This document shows positions 41,145 through 48,921 of a stretch of 64,000 bases of DNA, in pieces. The notes under the pieces are model-generated. The model worked only from the letters and a program-made list of their open reading frames with translations. It was not told the DNA's origin and searched no databases. This DNA comes from Xanthomonas hortorum (GTDB lineage: Bacteria > Pseudomonadota > Gammaproteobacteria > Xanthomonadales > Xanthomonadaceae): the NCBI RefSeq assembly GCF_002940005.1, contig NZ_MDEF01000014.1. One strand, 5' to 3'. A program made the position numbers and the translations under genes. How positions within the stretch are numbered: position 1 is the stretch's first letter; each line of letters opens with the position of its first letter.

Positions 41145-42407
41145 TCAACCACTGCTGGGCGTGGACGTCTGCACCGCATGCTGCCAGCCTTGCAGCAGCA
41201 CTCCGGCGAGCACCGCAGGATCATGATCGAAGTGATGGCCACCCGGGCGCGCAACCACCTCCACGCCGCGTGCGCGTAACTCAGGGCACAGCGTGTCCTT
41301 TTCCTGATCGCCGTAGATGCATTGCAGACGATGCGCGTCCAGCGACTGGATCGCCGGTTCCACATCGCGCTCGGCATCGTTGTGCCACCCCAGCCAGCCG
41401 CCGACGCGCACCTTGAAATCGGCCTGGTGACCAAGGCCGAGCAAGCTGACGAATTGCACCGAGGCACGCTGCTGCGGCGACAGCTCAGGATAGGCGAACG
41501 GCAACACGTCGGCGCCGAACGAGTAGCCCACCAAGGCGACGTGTTGGATATGCCAGCGCTGCCGATACGTGGCGATCACCCGATCCAGATCCGCCCCGAC
41601 CTGCTGCGGCGTGCGGCTGCCCCAGAAGTAGCGCAGGCTGTTCCAGCCCACCACCGACACGCCCTGCTGCTACAACTGCGCAGCGATGCCTTTGTCCAGC
41701 TCGCGCCAGCCACCATCGCCGGACAGCATCACCACCAAGCGGTCGCTGCCGGGCGCATGCAGTTCCACCAACGGCAGATCGCCCACCCCTTGCGCCTGCG
41801 CTGCCTGGAAATGGCCAAGGGTGGCGGCGGCAATCTGCATCGGGTTGGCATCGTCGACCAGATCATCAAGAAAGCCCTGATTCGCATCGGGCACATCGCG
41901 GGAACAGGCCAGGCCGACATCGCTGGTGCCGCCATCGGCGACAACCGCGCCACCCAGCACGTCCGGCGCGGCCGAGGCCAGCGCCTGGCGTGCCAGCACC
42001 GCACCATCGCCCTGCCCCACCAGCACCGGCGGCAGGAACGCATCCACGTGCTCGGCGCGCAGCAACTTCTTGCCCAGCCGCTCGGCATCGTCGGCTAGCG
42101 AGCTACAGGCGGCGCGGTGAGACCGCACACGTTCGCGGTAGCTGGCGGTGTCGATCACCGCGACCAACGCGCCGTCGTTGCTCAACATCTCGGCAAGCCG
42201 CTGGCCGTCCTGGGGATGGCCGCTGTCGGGCAACAGCACCACCATCGCCTTGGGTGTGCCCTCGGGGCGCACCACTTCGACCGAGCCGTAATGCCCGGCA
42301 GTGTTTCCATCCTGCAGATGCCGCGCTACCGCGTAGCCGCTGCCACCGATCAGCAGCACTGCGATCAGCCAACGAAACAAACGGATTCCCCAGCTCATCG
42401 CAGCCAT
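41145..42407 (-). pseudogene. virJ: VirJ/AcvB-type protein, interrupted by one in-frame TAG
   Basis: Two open segments in the same frame (42407-41673 and 41669-41145) are separated only by TAG at 41672-41670; together they give about 420 codons. The first part has a membrane anchor or signal (IRLFRWLIAVLLIGGSGYAVA) and the VVMLSGDGGWRELDKGIAAQL block. The second begins VSVVGWNSLRYFW and carries the alpha/beta-hydrolase elbow GYSFGAD and a final His in RPGGHHFDHD. The join is seamless in the family pattern, and TAG differs by one base from CAG. In Agrobacterium, AcvB/VirJ are periplasmic virulence factors, with AcvB reported to hydrolyse lysyl-phosphatidylglycerol. The catalytic serine lies after the stop, so the first piece alone should be inactive. 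Read-through or sequencing error are alternatives. Confidence 0.85.
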
Positions 42408-42659
42408 CCTTCAGAAGTGCTGGCACTGCAGACCGCAGCGAACGCCCCTGGGTTCCGGAGCGGTTCGGGCGCTGTTCGCTGGGGTTAAGCCTGCACACCG
42501 GGTGACCCGTGGTCAGCGGTAAACAACACCGGACCGGCGCTCACCGGGAAGCTGCAACCGGCGCGCGGCAATCGCACCCCGACTGGCGCCAAGAACGTCG
42601 ATCTGCGCTACTGCGATCACACCCTTGGCGGCGACAGGCATGCCGCCCGGACCGCCGCC

Positions 42660-44504
42660 CTAGATACCGCGCGCCACGCGGAAGCCGATGCGCGCGCTGG
42701 TGCTATCGGAGTCCTGCGACTGCCGCCAGGCCGCACGCGTCTGCTGCGGAGAATTGGCCCAGCTGCCGCCGCGGATCATGCGCTGCCGGCAACCGGGGTT
42801 GAACCACGCCGCACCGTCGGCAGGCGCGCGCCGGTAGCTGGCATGCCAGCAGTCGGCCACCCACTCGCTCAGATTGCCGCCCATGTCGTGCAAGCCCCAG
42901 GCGTTGGCGCGAAAGCTGCCCACCGGCGCTGGTCCCCAGAAACCGTCGCCATAGCCGACAAAGCCATTGTTCCAATGCCGGCCGCTGCGCGAGACATCGT
43001 TGCCGCCGGTGAAATTACCCGCATCCAGCGGCGGCGAGCCGGCATTGCCCCACGGATAACGCCCGGTGGTGCCGGCGCGCACCGCGTATTCGAACTCGGC
43101 CTCGCTGGGCACGTGGTAATGGCGGCCGGTCTGTTCCGATAGCCAGCTCGCATAGGCTTCGGCGTCGCGGATGCTGACGTGCATCACCGGGCTGTTGGGC
43201 GCGGCCTGCGCGCCGTTGTAGTCGGATTGCCAATCCACCCCGCTGCGGCGGATGAAGTTGCCGCTGCGCTCGTCGTACACCACCGAGTGACCGCGTCGGG
43301 TGGCACGCGGGCGTGCACCAGTCGCCTCGATGAATTGACGAAACTCGGCGACGGTCACTTCGGTGATCGACAGTGCAAAGCCCCGAGCGAAGCGCACGTA
43401 ATGCGCGGGGCGCTCGTTGTCGGACGCCCCCGGCTCGGCGTCGCCTGCACCCATCTGAAACGCGCCATGCGGCACCACGATCATCTGCGGCCCGCGCCCG
43501 CCCACTTTGAGCCCATCGGTGAACACCTGCCCGGGGCGAAAACTGCCGTAATGGGTGGCCAATTCGAGACGACGGCGCAGATCGCCGGCCACCGGGTCGC
43601 CCGGGTCGGCGATGCGCAACACTTCGGCCAATTTCTCGCCGGCCGGCTTGAGCCCCCGCGGCGAGTTCAGATCGTGCAGGCCGGCATCGTGCAAAGCGGC
43701 GATCTGTGCGTGGCGCATGCGCTCCACGCGTGCCCGTGCATCGGCAATGGTCGGCGCGCGCTCGCGCACCTGCCCGGCCATCTGCAACCAGTAACGCGCA
43801 GCGATGAAATCGCCTGCTTCGGCAGCCTGCTCGGCACGTGCCAGCAAGCCGCTTTCCACGGCCGCAAGTCCCTGCCGCGTGCGTGGGTTGTCGGGGTCCA
43901 GCCGGGCCGCATCGCGAAAATTCACCAGCGCGCCATTGCCGTCTTCGCCCAGCCGCCCACCGCGCAGATCTTCTTCGCCGGCACGGTTGAAGCCGAGCAC
44001 GCGCTGCGCAGTTTCAACCGCACTCTGCAGCGCGCGCACCTTGGGATCCTGCGGCGCCAGCGCCAGGGCCACGATGGCCAGCTCACGCGCCTGTTCGAGC
44101 GCATCGTCCTGGCGCTCGGTCTGTTCGATCAAGTCCTCGCCGCGCTCGATCAGCCGGCGCCGCGCCTGCTCCAGCCCGCGACGGCTGGCCGCATCCTTGC
44201 CGTCGGCACGTTGCTGGATCGCCAGATACAACGGAATCGCATCGTCGGCACTGCGAAACAGCCGATCCTCCTGCAAGGCCTGGTCGGCACGCTTGCGCGC
44301 CTGCGCCAAAGGTTCGTCGCCCAGGTCCACTGCCGGCGGTTGCCATTGCGCCACGGTCTCGGCGGATTCTTCGCCACTGATCGAGACATTCGGCTCGCTC
44401 GGCACCGCAGCTGCGGCTGCAGGTTGTGGCGCAGCGGCAGGCGCTGGCGTGGGTGCACGCGAACAGGCGCACAGGCTTAGCGCGACCAGTCCCCACGCTG
44501 CCAT
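42660..44504 (-). CDS. Lipoprotein with TPR-like region and SUMF1 (FGE-sulfatase) domain
   Basis: A 614-residue predicted lipoprotein (signal AAWGLVALSLC, lipobox-like LCAC). After an Ala/Pro linker comes a long helical, TPR-like region (about 60-330, repeated ALxxA patterns) and a C-terminal SUMF1-type domain of about 265 residues starting VPHGAFQMGAGDAEPGASDNERPAHYV, with ITEVTVAEFRQFI, YHVPSEAEFEYAVRAG, YPWGN, WGLHDMGGNLSEWVADCW and RMIRGGSW. The paired copper-binding cysteines of real formylglycine-generating enzyme (after the RGGS-type motif) are absent: RGGSWANSPQQTRAAWR. It is therefore unlikely to make formylglycine and more likely uses the lectin-like fold for binding. The start at the second ATG (44504) fits the signal peptide. 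Confidence 0.82.
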   Translation of the reverse strand: MAAWGLVALSLCACSRAPTPAPAAAPQPAAAAAVPSEPNVSISGEESAETVAQWQPPAVDLGDEPLAQARKRADQALQEDRLFRSADDAIPLYLAIQQRADGKDAASRRGLEQARRRLIERGEDLIEQTERQDDALEQARELAIVALALAPQDPKVRALQSAVETAQRVLGFNRAGEEDLRGGRLGEDGNGALVNFRDAARLDPDNPRTRQGLAAVESGLLARAEQAAEAGDFIAARYWLQMAGQVRERAPTIADARARVERMRHAQIAALHDAGLHDLNSPRGLKPAGEKLAEVLRIADPGDPVAGDLRRRLELATHYGSFRPGQVFTDGLKVGGRGPQMIVVPHGAFQMGAGDAEPGASDNERPAHYVRFARGFALSITEVTVAEFRQFIEATGARPRATRRGHSVVYDERSGNFIRRSGVDWQSDYNGAQAAPNSPVMHVSIRDAEAYASWLSEQTGRHYHVPSEAEFEYAVRAGTTGRYPWGNAGSPPLDAGNFTGGNDVSRSGRHWNNGFVGYGDGFWGPAPVGSFRANAWGLHDMGGNLSEWVADCWHASYRRAPADGAAWFNPGCRQRMIRGGSWANSPQQTRAAWRQSQDSDSTSARIGFRVARGI

Positions 44505-44622
44505 CCGGTTACCGCACTCACCCACCACCTGCTCCTTCCAGTGCTCTGCCGCACGACAGGCGATCGCGACGTTAGGCTATTCTGCGCGTTCTGCGCAAAC
44601 CCTCGCTGTCGACGGAAATCAC

Positions 44623-45717
44623 GTGCCCCATTGGATCACCCACCCCTCCGAGCTGACGCAACGCCTGCATGCAGCGCGTCCGTCCCGCATTGGCCTGGAC
44701 ACCGAATTCATTCGCGAACGCACCTACTGGCCGCAACTGGCGCTGGTGCAGATGGCCATCGGCGAGGAGATCCTGCTGATCGACCCGCTGATTCCGGGCA
44801 TGAACGCGGCGCTTGGGGAATGGTTGACCGCCACCGATATCGTCAAGGTGATGCATAGCGCCAGCGAAGATCTGGTCACCTTCAAATGCGCCTGCGGGGT
44901 GTTGCCGCGGCCGTTGTTCGATACCCAGATCGCCGCCGCGCTGGCCGGTGTGGGCGGTGGCATGGGCTATCAGAAGCTGGTGCAGGAAGTGACCGGCACC
45001 TTGTTGACCAAGGGCGAGACGCGCTCGGACTGGATGCGCCGCCCGCTCTCGCCCGCACAGCTCGAATACGCCGCCGACGATGTGCGCTATCTGTTTGCAA
45101 TCCATGACGAACTCAGCCGCCGTCTGACCGAGCAGGATCGCCTGGGCTGGCTGGCCGAAGATGCCGAGCGCCTGCTCGCCACGGTGGAGCACGACGATGG
45201 CGAGCGTTGGCCGCATGTGAGCCTGCGCACCGCGCAATTTTTGGAACCTGCCGCGCAGCGTCGGCTGCTGCGGCTGCTGCGCTGGCGCGATCTGCAGGCG
45301 CGTCAGAGCGACCGCCCACGCAGCTGGATCCTGGACAACGAACTGGCCAGCCAGCTGGCACGTTTTCCACCTGACGATCTGGACGCACTGCTGCGCCAGT
45401 TCGACAAATTCCCCAAGGCACCGCGCAAGCTCGCCACCGCAGTGTGGGACGCGCTCAACACGCCGCTGCCGGACGAGGACCATGCGCCGCTGGCGCAGGC
45501 CGCCACCGACGGCAACAAGGCCGTGCTCAAGCGCTTGCAGGATGCGGTGGCGCAGCGCAGCCGCGAACTGGGCCTGCCGGACGGCATCCTGGCCTCACGC
45601 CGGCACCTGGAGAGCCTGATCGAACAACACAGCTGGCCTGCCCCGCTGGGCCAATGGCGCCGCGAGGTGCTGGAGGCGCAAGTGCTGCCGCTGCTGGACG
45701 ACGCTACCGCGCGGTGA
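44623..45717 (+). CDS. rnd: Ribonuclease D
   Basis: A 3'-5' exoribonuclease of 364 residues that trims tRNA precursors. The DEDD active site shows DTEFIRERTYWPQLALVQ (D, E), HSASEDLVTF (D region) and YAADDVRYL (last D with Tyr). An HRDC domain follows (about 205-285, RRLLRLLRWRDLQARQSDRPRSWILDNELASQLARFPP). The start is GTG at 44623, where the protein begins PHWITHPSEL; the upstream open frame is shadow of the divergent SUMF1 gene. The length matches family members. Confidence 0.92.
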   Translation: MPHWITHPSELTQRLHAARPSRIGLDTEFIRERTYWPQLALVQMAIGEEILLIDPLIPGMNAALGEWLTATDIVKVMHSASEDLVTFKCACGVLPRPLFDTQIAAALAGVGGGMGYQKLVQEVTGTLLTKGETRSDWMRRPLSPAQLEYAADDVRYLFAIHDELSRRLTEQDRLGWLAEDAERLLATVEHDDGERWPHVSLRTAQFLEPAAQRRLLRLLRWRDLQARQSDRPRSWILDNELASQLARFPPDDLDALLRQFDKFPKAPRKLATAVWDALNTPLPDEDHAPLAQAATDGNKAVLKRLQDAVAQRSRELGLPDGILASRRHLESLIEQHSWPAPLGQWRREVLEAQVLPLLDDATAR

Positions 45718-45951
45718 TCGCAGTAAGGTATCGCTCGCTGTATGGTGACCGCCGGGTTGGCTGCACGGGCAGACCCTGGACGGCACCTGTCGCGGTACTG
45801 CAAAAAGCGACCGCACAGGCCCGGCGACAGGGGTTTCACACCCTGAGCAGGCGCCCGCGCAGCTAACGGCCGCCCCCGGGTCGCATGCCATAATGACGCG
45901 CGCCCTCTGGGCGGCGTCTCCACTACTTTTTTATTCCGAGGCTATACCTCT

Positions 45952-46353
45952 GTGAGCAATACCACTTCGAAACTGGATTCCATCGCACAAGCCAAAGCCA
46001 AGCTGCTGGAGGAACTGCAGAAGCTGGAAGAACAGGAGAAGACCGAGCGCGCAAGCGAAGCATCGTCTGCGCATGCCACCATCGTCTCGCTGCTCGAACA
46101 GTTCGCCGGCCACTTCAACACCAAGCAGCGCAACGATATCGCCGGTTACCTGGGTACCGGCACCGCACGCAAGGAAGTGGTCAAGAGCGGCCGTAGCGAA
46201 GTCAAGCCGAAGTACGAACTGCCACACACCGGCGAAACCTGGTCCGGTCGCGGCCGCACCCCCAAGGCCTTCGCTGCATGGGAAGGCTCGGTGTCGTACA
46301 AGGAATGGAAGGCCAAGAACCCGGACCTCAAGTTCCCGCTGATCGGCGAGTGA
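45952..46353 (+). CDS. H-NS family nucleoid protein
   Basis: A 133-residue DNA-binding protein of the H-NS histone-like family. The N-terminal half is a charged coiled coil for oligomerisation (AQAKAKLLEELQKLEEQEKTERA). The C-terminal domain has YELPHTGETWSGRGRTPKAFAAWE, where the GRGRTPKAF loop corresponds to the AT-hook-like DNA minor-groove contact. Such proteins silence AT-rich or acquired genes; xanthomonads carry several (XrvA-C type). The start is GTG at 45952. Translation from GTG and the short Pro-free coiled coil are as in related proteins. Confidence 0.88.
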   Translation: MSNTTSKLDSIAQAKAKLLEELQKLEEQEKTERASEASSAHATIVSLLEQFAGHFNTKQRNDIAGYLGTGTARKEVVKSGRSEVKPKYELPHTGETWSGRGRTPKAFAAWEGSVSYKEWKAKNPDLKFPLIGE

Positions 46354-46458
46354 TTGCAGCGCGTCATTGATCCGGATCGCATCTTTGACGGTGCGGTCAG
46401 ACACCGCAAGCCGGCCCTTGGCGAACCGCGCGGCATGTGGTTAGAATCCAAAGTACGT

Positions 46459-46534
46459 GGGGCGGTAGCTCAGCTGGGAGAGCGTCGCGTTCGCATCGCG
46501 AAGGTCGAGGGTTCGATCCCCTTCCGCTCCACCA
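46459..46534 (+). tRNA. tRNA-Ala (anticodon CGC)
   Basis: A 76-nt cloverleaf: acceptor GGGGCGG with CCGCTCC, D-arm GCTC...GAGC, anticodon stem TCGCG with CGCGA around loop TTCGCAT, so the anticodon is CGC (reads GCG alanine). The T-arm is GAGGG TTCGATC CCCTT, and CCA is encoded. One G-U pair is found in the acceptor and one in the T-stem. It reads the alanine codon favoured in this GC-rich genome. Confidence 0.95.
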
Positions 46535-46547
46535 TTGATTTTCAAAG

Positions 46548-46583
46548 AATCCTCGGCAACCACTGGTTGCCGAGGATTTTTTG
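46548..46583 (+). terminator. Terminator after tRNA-Ala
   Basis: AATCCTCGGCAACCA, one C, TGGTTGCCGAGGATT, then TTTTG: a perfect 15-bp stem with a T-run, 13 nt past the tRNA. Confidence 0.92.
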
Positions 46584-46729
46584 TTTGTCGCGGGCTGGCG
46601 GCATTCGGGTTACTCACTCGGCGCCGACCTGGGGTTGAGCGTGCGCAGCCGTGACAACGGAACCATGCCGTCAGGATCACACCGCGCGCGCTAACGTCCG
46701 TTTCTTCATTCACCCTGGACATGCACGCC

Positions 46730-46906
46730 ATGAGCAATGAGCAGAAACAGCCCGACAACGTCACAGAGAATCAGCATGGCGCTGCCGAAAGCCAGCAGGA
46801 CCGTCAGCACGATGAGGCGGCCAAGCAGCGCCCGGGCCAGAAGGACTTGCAGATCGACAAAGAAAACAACCGCCGTCCGCACGGCAACGCCGGTCAGGGT
46901 GAGTGA
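46730..46906 (+). CDS. Small hydrophilic protein, unknown
   Basis: A 58-residue frame beginning MSNEQKQPDNVTENQHG and ending GNAGQGE; it is rich in Gln, Asn, Asp, Glu and Lys, with no cysteine, no hydrophobic segment and no recognisable domain. The make-up suggests an unfolded cytosolic protein. An ATG three codons upstream is also possible. There is no strong ribosome binding site. The antisense frame encodes a hydrophobic peptide, but that is what the complement of such codons produces. I recall similar small proteins in xanthomonads but cannot confirm it here. Confidence 0.4.
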   Translation: MSNEQKQPDNVTENQHGAAESQQDRQHDEAAKQRPGQKDLQIDKENNRRPHGNAGQGE

Positions 46907-47264
46907 TGCCACTGCGATGTCGGCACGCAGTCAGCCCGGACTAAAGCGGCTGGCAAAACTACTGCGCGGCCGCCAGGCGCGCGCGGTCGGTGCTCGGAAT
47001 CGGCATGTACCACTCGTACACTCCGGTTCCTGCGCGCCGCCCGCAGCCACCTAACGACCGCTCGCTACGTTTGTTAGCCGCTCTAAAACAGCTCGATGCG
47101 TACGCGCAGTGGCTCCTGTGGCAAGATCTAGGCACGCGCTCGCCGCTAGGGTGGCTGGCGCGCTAGTTCCAACACTCAGGCGATGGCTCGGTTGTACCGG
47201 CCATCGCCGTGCTCGCACCTTGTCTTTCATCGCCTGACGGCGCCCTGTTCCGGTGGTCCTTTGC
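46907..47264. repeat. Gene-free stretch with a 141-bp inverted-end element
   Basis: Bases 46944-47084 form an element whose ends are inverted copies (AAGCGGCTGGCAAAACT and GTTTGTTAGCCGCTCT). Its inside includes ATCGGCATGTACCACTCGTACAC. Related sequence, more diverged, is at 58741-58840 and at 60-176. It looks like a non-autonomous MITE-like repeat. The remaining 47085-47264 shows no gene; a ribosome binding site for the next gene is not obvious. Confidence 0.65.
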
Positions 47265-48350
47265 ATGCAGAATCCCGACGCGCCCGCGTTGAGCCTGATC
47301 CACGCGACACTGTTGCCCGGTGGCATCAACGCGACCTTTGGCGCGCGCATGCCGGCCAATGAAGACGATCGCCTGGCCGCACTGCACGATTACCAGATTC
47401 TGGATACCGCGCCCGAACCCAGCTACGACGAATTCACTGCGATCGCTGCGGCAGTGTGCCGGACGCCGATGGCGCTGATTTCGCTGATCGACACGCAACG
47501 CCAGTGGTTCAAATCCAGGATCGGCATGCAGCCGCGCGAAACGCCGCGCAATCTGTCGTTCTGCGCGCATGCCATTCTCGAACCCGATCAGGTGATGGAA
47601 GTGGGCGACACCCATCTGGACGCGCGTTTTGTCGACAATGCACTGGTCACCGGCGAGCCGCAAATCCGCTTCTATGCAGGCGCCCCGCTGCTGACCTCCG
47701 ACGGTATCGCGCTGGGGACGCTATGCGTGCTGGATCGCACCCCGCGGCGCCTGTCGGTGGCCGAACGCGACGCGCTGAAGGCGCTGGCGCGGCAAGTCGT
47801 CACTACCATCGAGTTGCGCCACGCAGCCAAATTGGTGGAGCTGGACGCGCTGCGCGACGAGCTCACCGGCTTGTGGAATCGCGCCGGTCTGGAGCGCGCA
47901 GTTCACGCGCTTGCAGACGCGCCGAGTGCTTCGGCTGAGCCATCGCTCGGCTTTCTGCTGATCGATCTGGATGGTTTCAAACGGCAGAAATTGCAGGCCG
48001 GCGCGGCTGCGGCGGATGCAACACTGGTCAAGGCCGCAAGAATGATCGAAGCGCAGCTGCCGCCCACCGCAAGTGTGGCCCGATTGAATTCGGATCAGCT
48101 GTGTGTGGCATTGGCGTCGACGTCGGCGCAGGTCGCTGTGCAAACCGCCGAACGGATCCGCGCGGCAATCGAAACGGCCACCTGGCCGAATGCTCCGTTG
48201 ACGGTCAGCATCGGGCTGGTGGATGCACCTGCCTGCGATTTGCACGACACCAATGCCTTGCTGGCGCGCGCGCGGCATGCATTGCAGATCGCGGTACGCA
48301 GCGGGCGCAACCGCGTGCATCGCTTCGCTGGTTGGTACCTGCAGGATTGA
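47265..48350 (+). CDS. GAF-domain protein with degenerate GGDEF domain
   Basis: A 361-residue cytosolic sensor. The GAF domain spans about 30-185 (ANEDDRLAALHDYQILDTAPEPSYDEFTAIAA, then FCAHAI, FYAGAPLLTSDGIALGTLCVLDR), the pattern seen in many GAF-cyclase proteins. The GGDEF domain (about 200-355) keeps the Mg-site LLIDLDGFKR, but the active loop reads RLNSDQLC instead of RxGGDEF, so it should not make c-di-GMP. It may bind GTP or a partner. The ATG at 47265 is preferred to a GTG at 47253. It converges on cheW. Confidence 0.82.
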   Translation: MQNPDAPALSLIHATLLPGGINATFGARMPANEDDRLAALHDYQILDTAPEPSYDEFTAIAAAVCRTPMALISLIDTQRQWFKSRIGMQPRETPRNLSFCAHAILEPDQVMEVGDTHLDARFVDNALVTGEPQIRFYAGAPLLTSDGIALGTLCVLDRTPRRLSVAERDALKALARQVVTTIELRHAAKLVELDALRDELTGLWNRAGLERAVHALADAPSASAEPSLGFLLIDLDGFKRQKLQAGAAAADATLVKAARMIEAQLPPTASVARLNSDQLCVALASTSAQVAVQTAERIRAAIETATWPNAPLTVSIGLVDAPACDLHDTNALLARARHALQIAVRSGRNRVHRFAGWYLQD

Positions 48351-48400
48351 TTGGTAGCGCTCGCCAGATGCCTGGTTCAGGCGTCTGGCGAGGCTGCAGC

Positions 48401-48910
48401 TCAGGCGGCCAGTGCATCGGCAGTGCCGGCAATCTCCTCGACATGCAGCACCTGCTCCATCTCCAGCAACACCACAAAGCGCTCGCCGACCTTGCCCATG
48501 CCGCGTAGCAGATCGCGGCGGATATGCGTACCAAACGCGGGCGCGGCTTCGATGTCCTGATCGGCCAGTTCGATCACCGCATTGACTGCATCGACCAACA
48601 CTCCGATCACCTGCGGTCCCTGCGCCTGCTCGGTAGCCAGGATCACGATGCAGCTGCGTTTGCCGATGGCACTGTCGGCACGCCCCAGCCGCGATTGCAG
48701 GTCCACCACCGGCACCACCGCACCGCGCAGATTGATCACCCCGCGCACGCAGGCCGGCATCGACGGCACCGGCGTGGGGACGCGGTACTGGATGATTTCG
48801 CGAATGCCGAGAATGCTGATGGCGAAGGTTTCGCCGGCCAGTTGAAAGGTCAGGTACTGGGCCGCCGCATCGGCGTCGCCAGGCATCACATCGGGGGTCT
48901 GTGCAGTCAT
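48401..48910 (-). CDS. cheW: Chemotaxis coupling protein CheW
   Basis: A 169-residue adaptor that bridges chemoreceptors to CheA. Typical segments: QYLTFQLAGETFAISILGIREIIQ, VPSMPACVRGVINLRGAVVPVVDL and the later IGVLVDAVNAVIELADQDIEAAP. The gene starts 11 bp after the end of the upstream MCP gene on the same strand. The two are surely one transcription unit, probably from the sigma-28 promoter at 50693-50719. CheA is not nearby, so this is a satellite receptor-coupler pair. Confidence 0.93.
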   Translation of the reverse strand: MTAQTPDVMPGDADAAAQYLTFQLAGETFAISILGIREIIQYRVPTPVPSMPACVRGVINLRGAVVPVVDLQSRLGRADSAIGKRSCIVILATEQAQGPQVIGVLVDAVNAVIELADQDIEAAPAFGTHIRRDLLRGMGKVGERFVVLLEMEQVLHVEEIAGTADALAA

Positions 48911-48921
48911 CGATCGGTCTC

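Noticed and set aside
41145..41660. Separate small hydrolase gene
   Set aside because: It is in the same frame as the preceding segment, separated by a single TAG, and the two parts complete one VirJ-type protein, so it is the tail of a broken gene.
42660..44504. True formylglycine-generating enzyme
   Set aside because: The cysteine pair needed for copper binding and catalysis is absent and no sulfatase gene is nearby.
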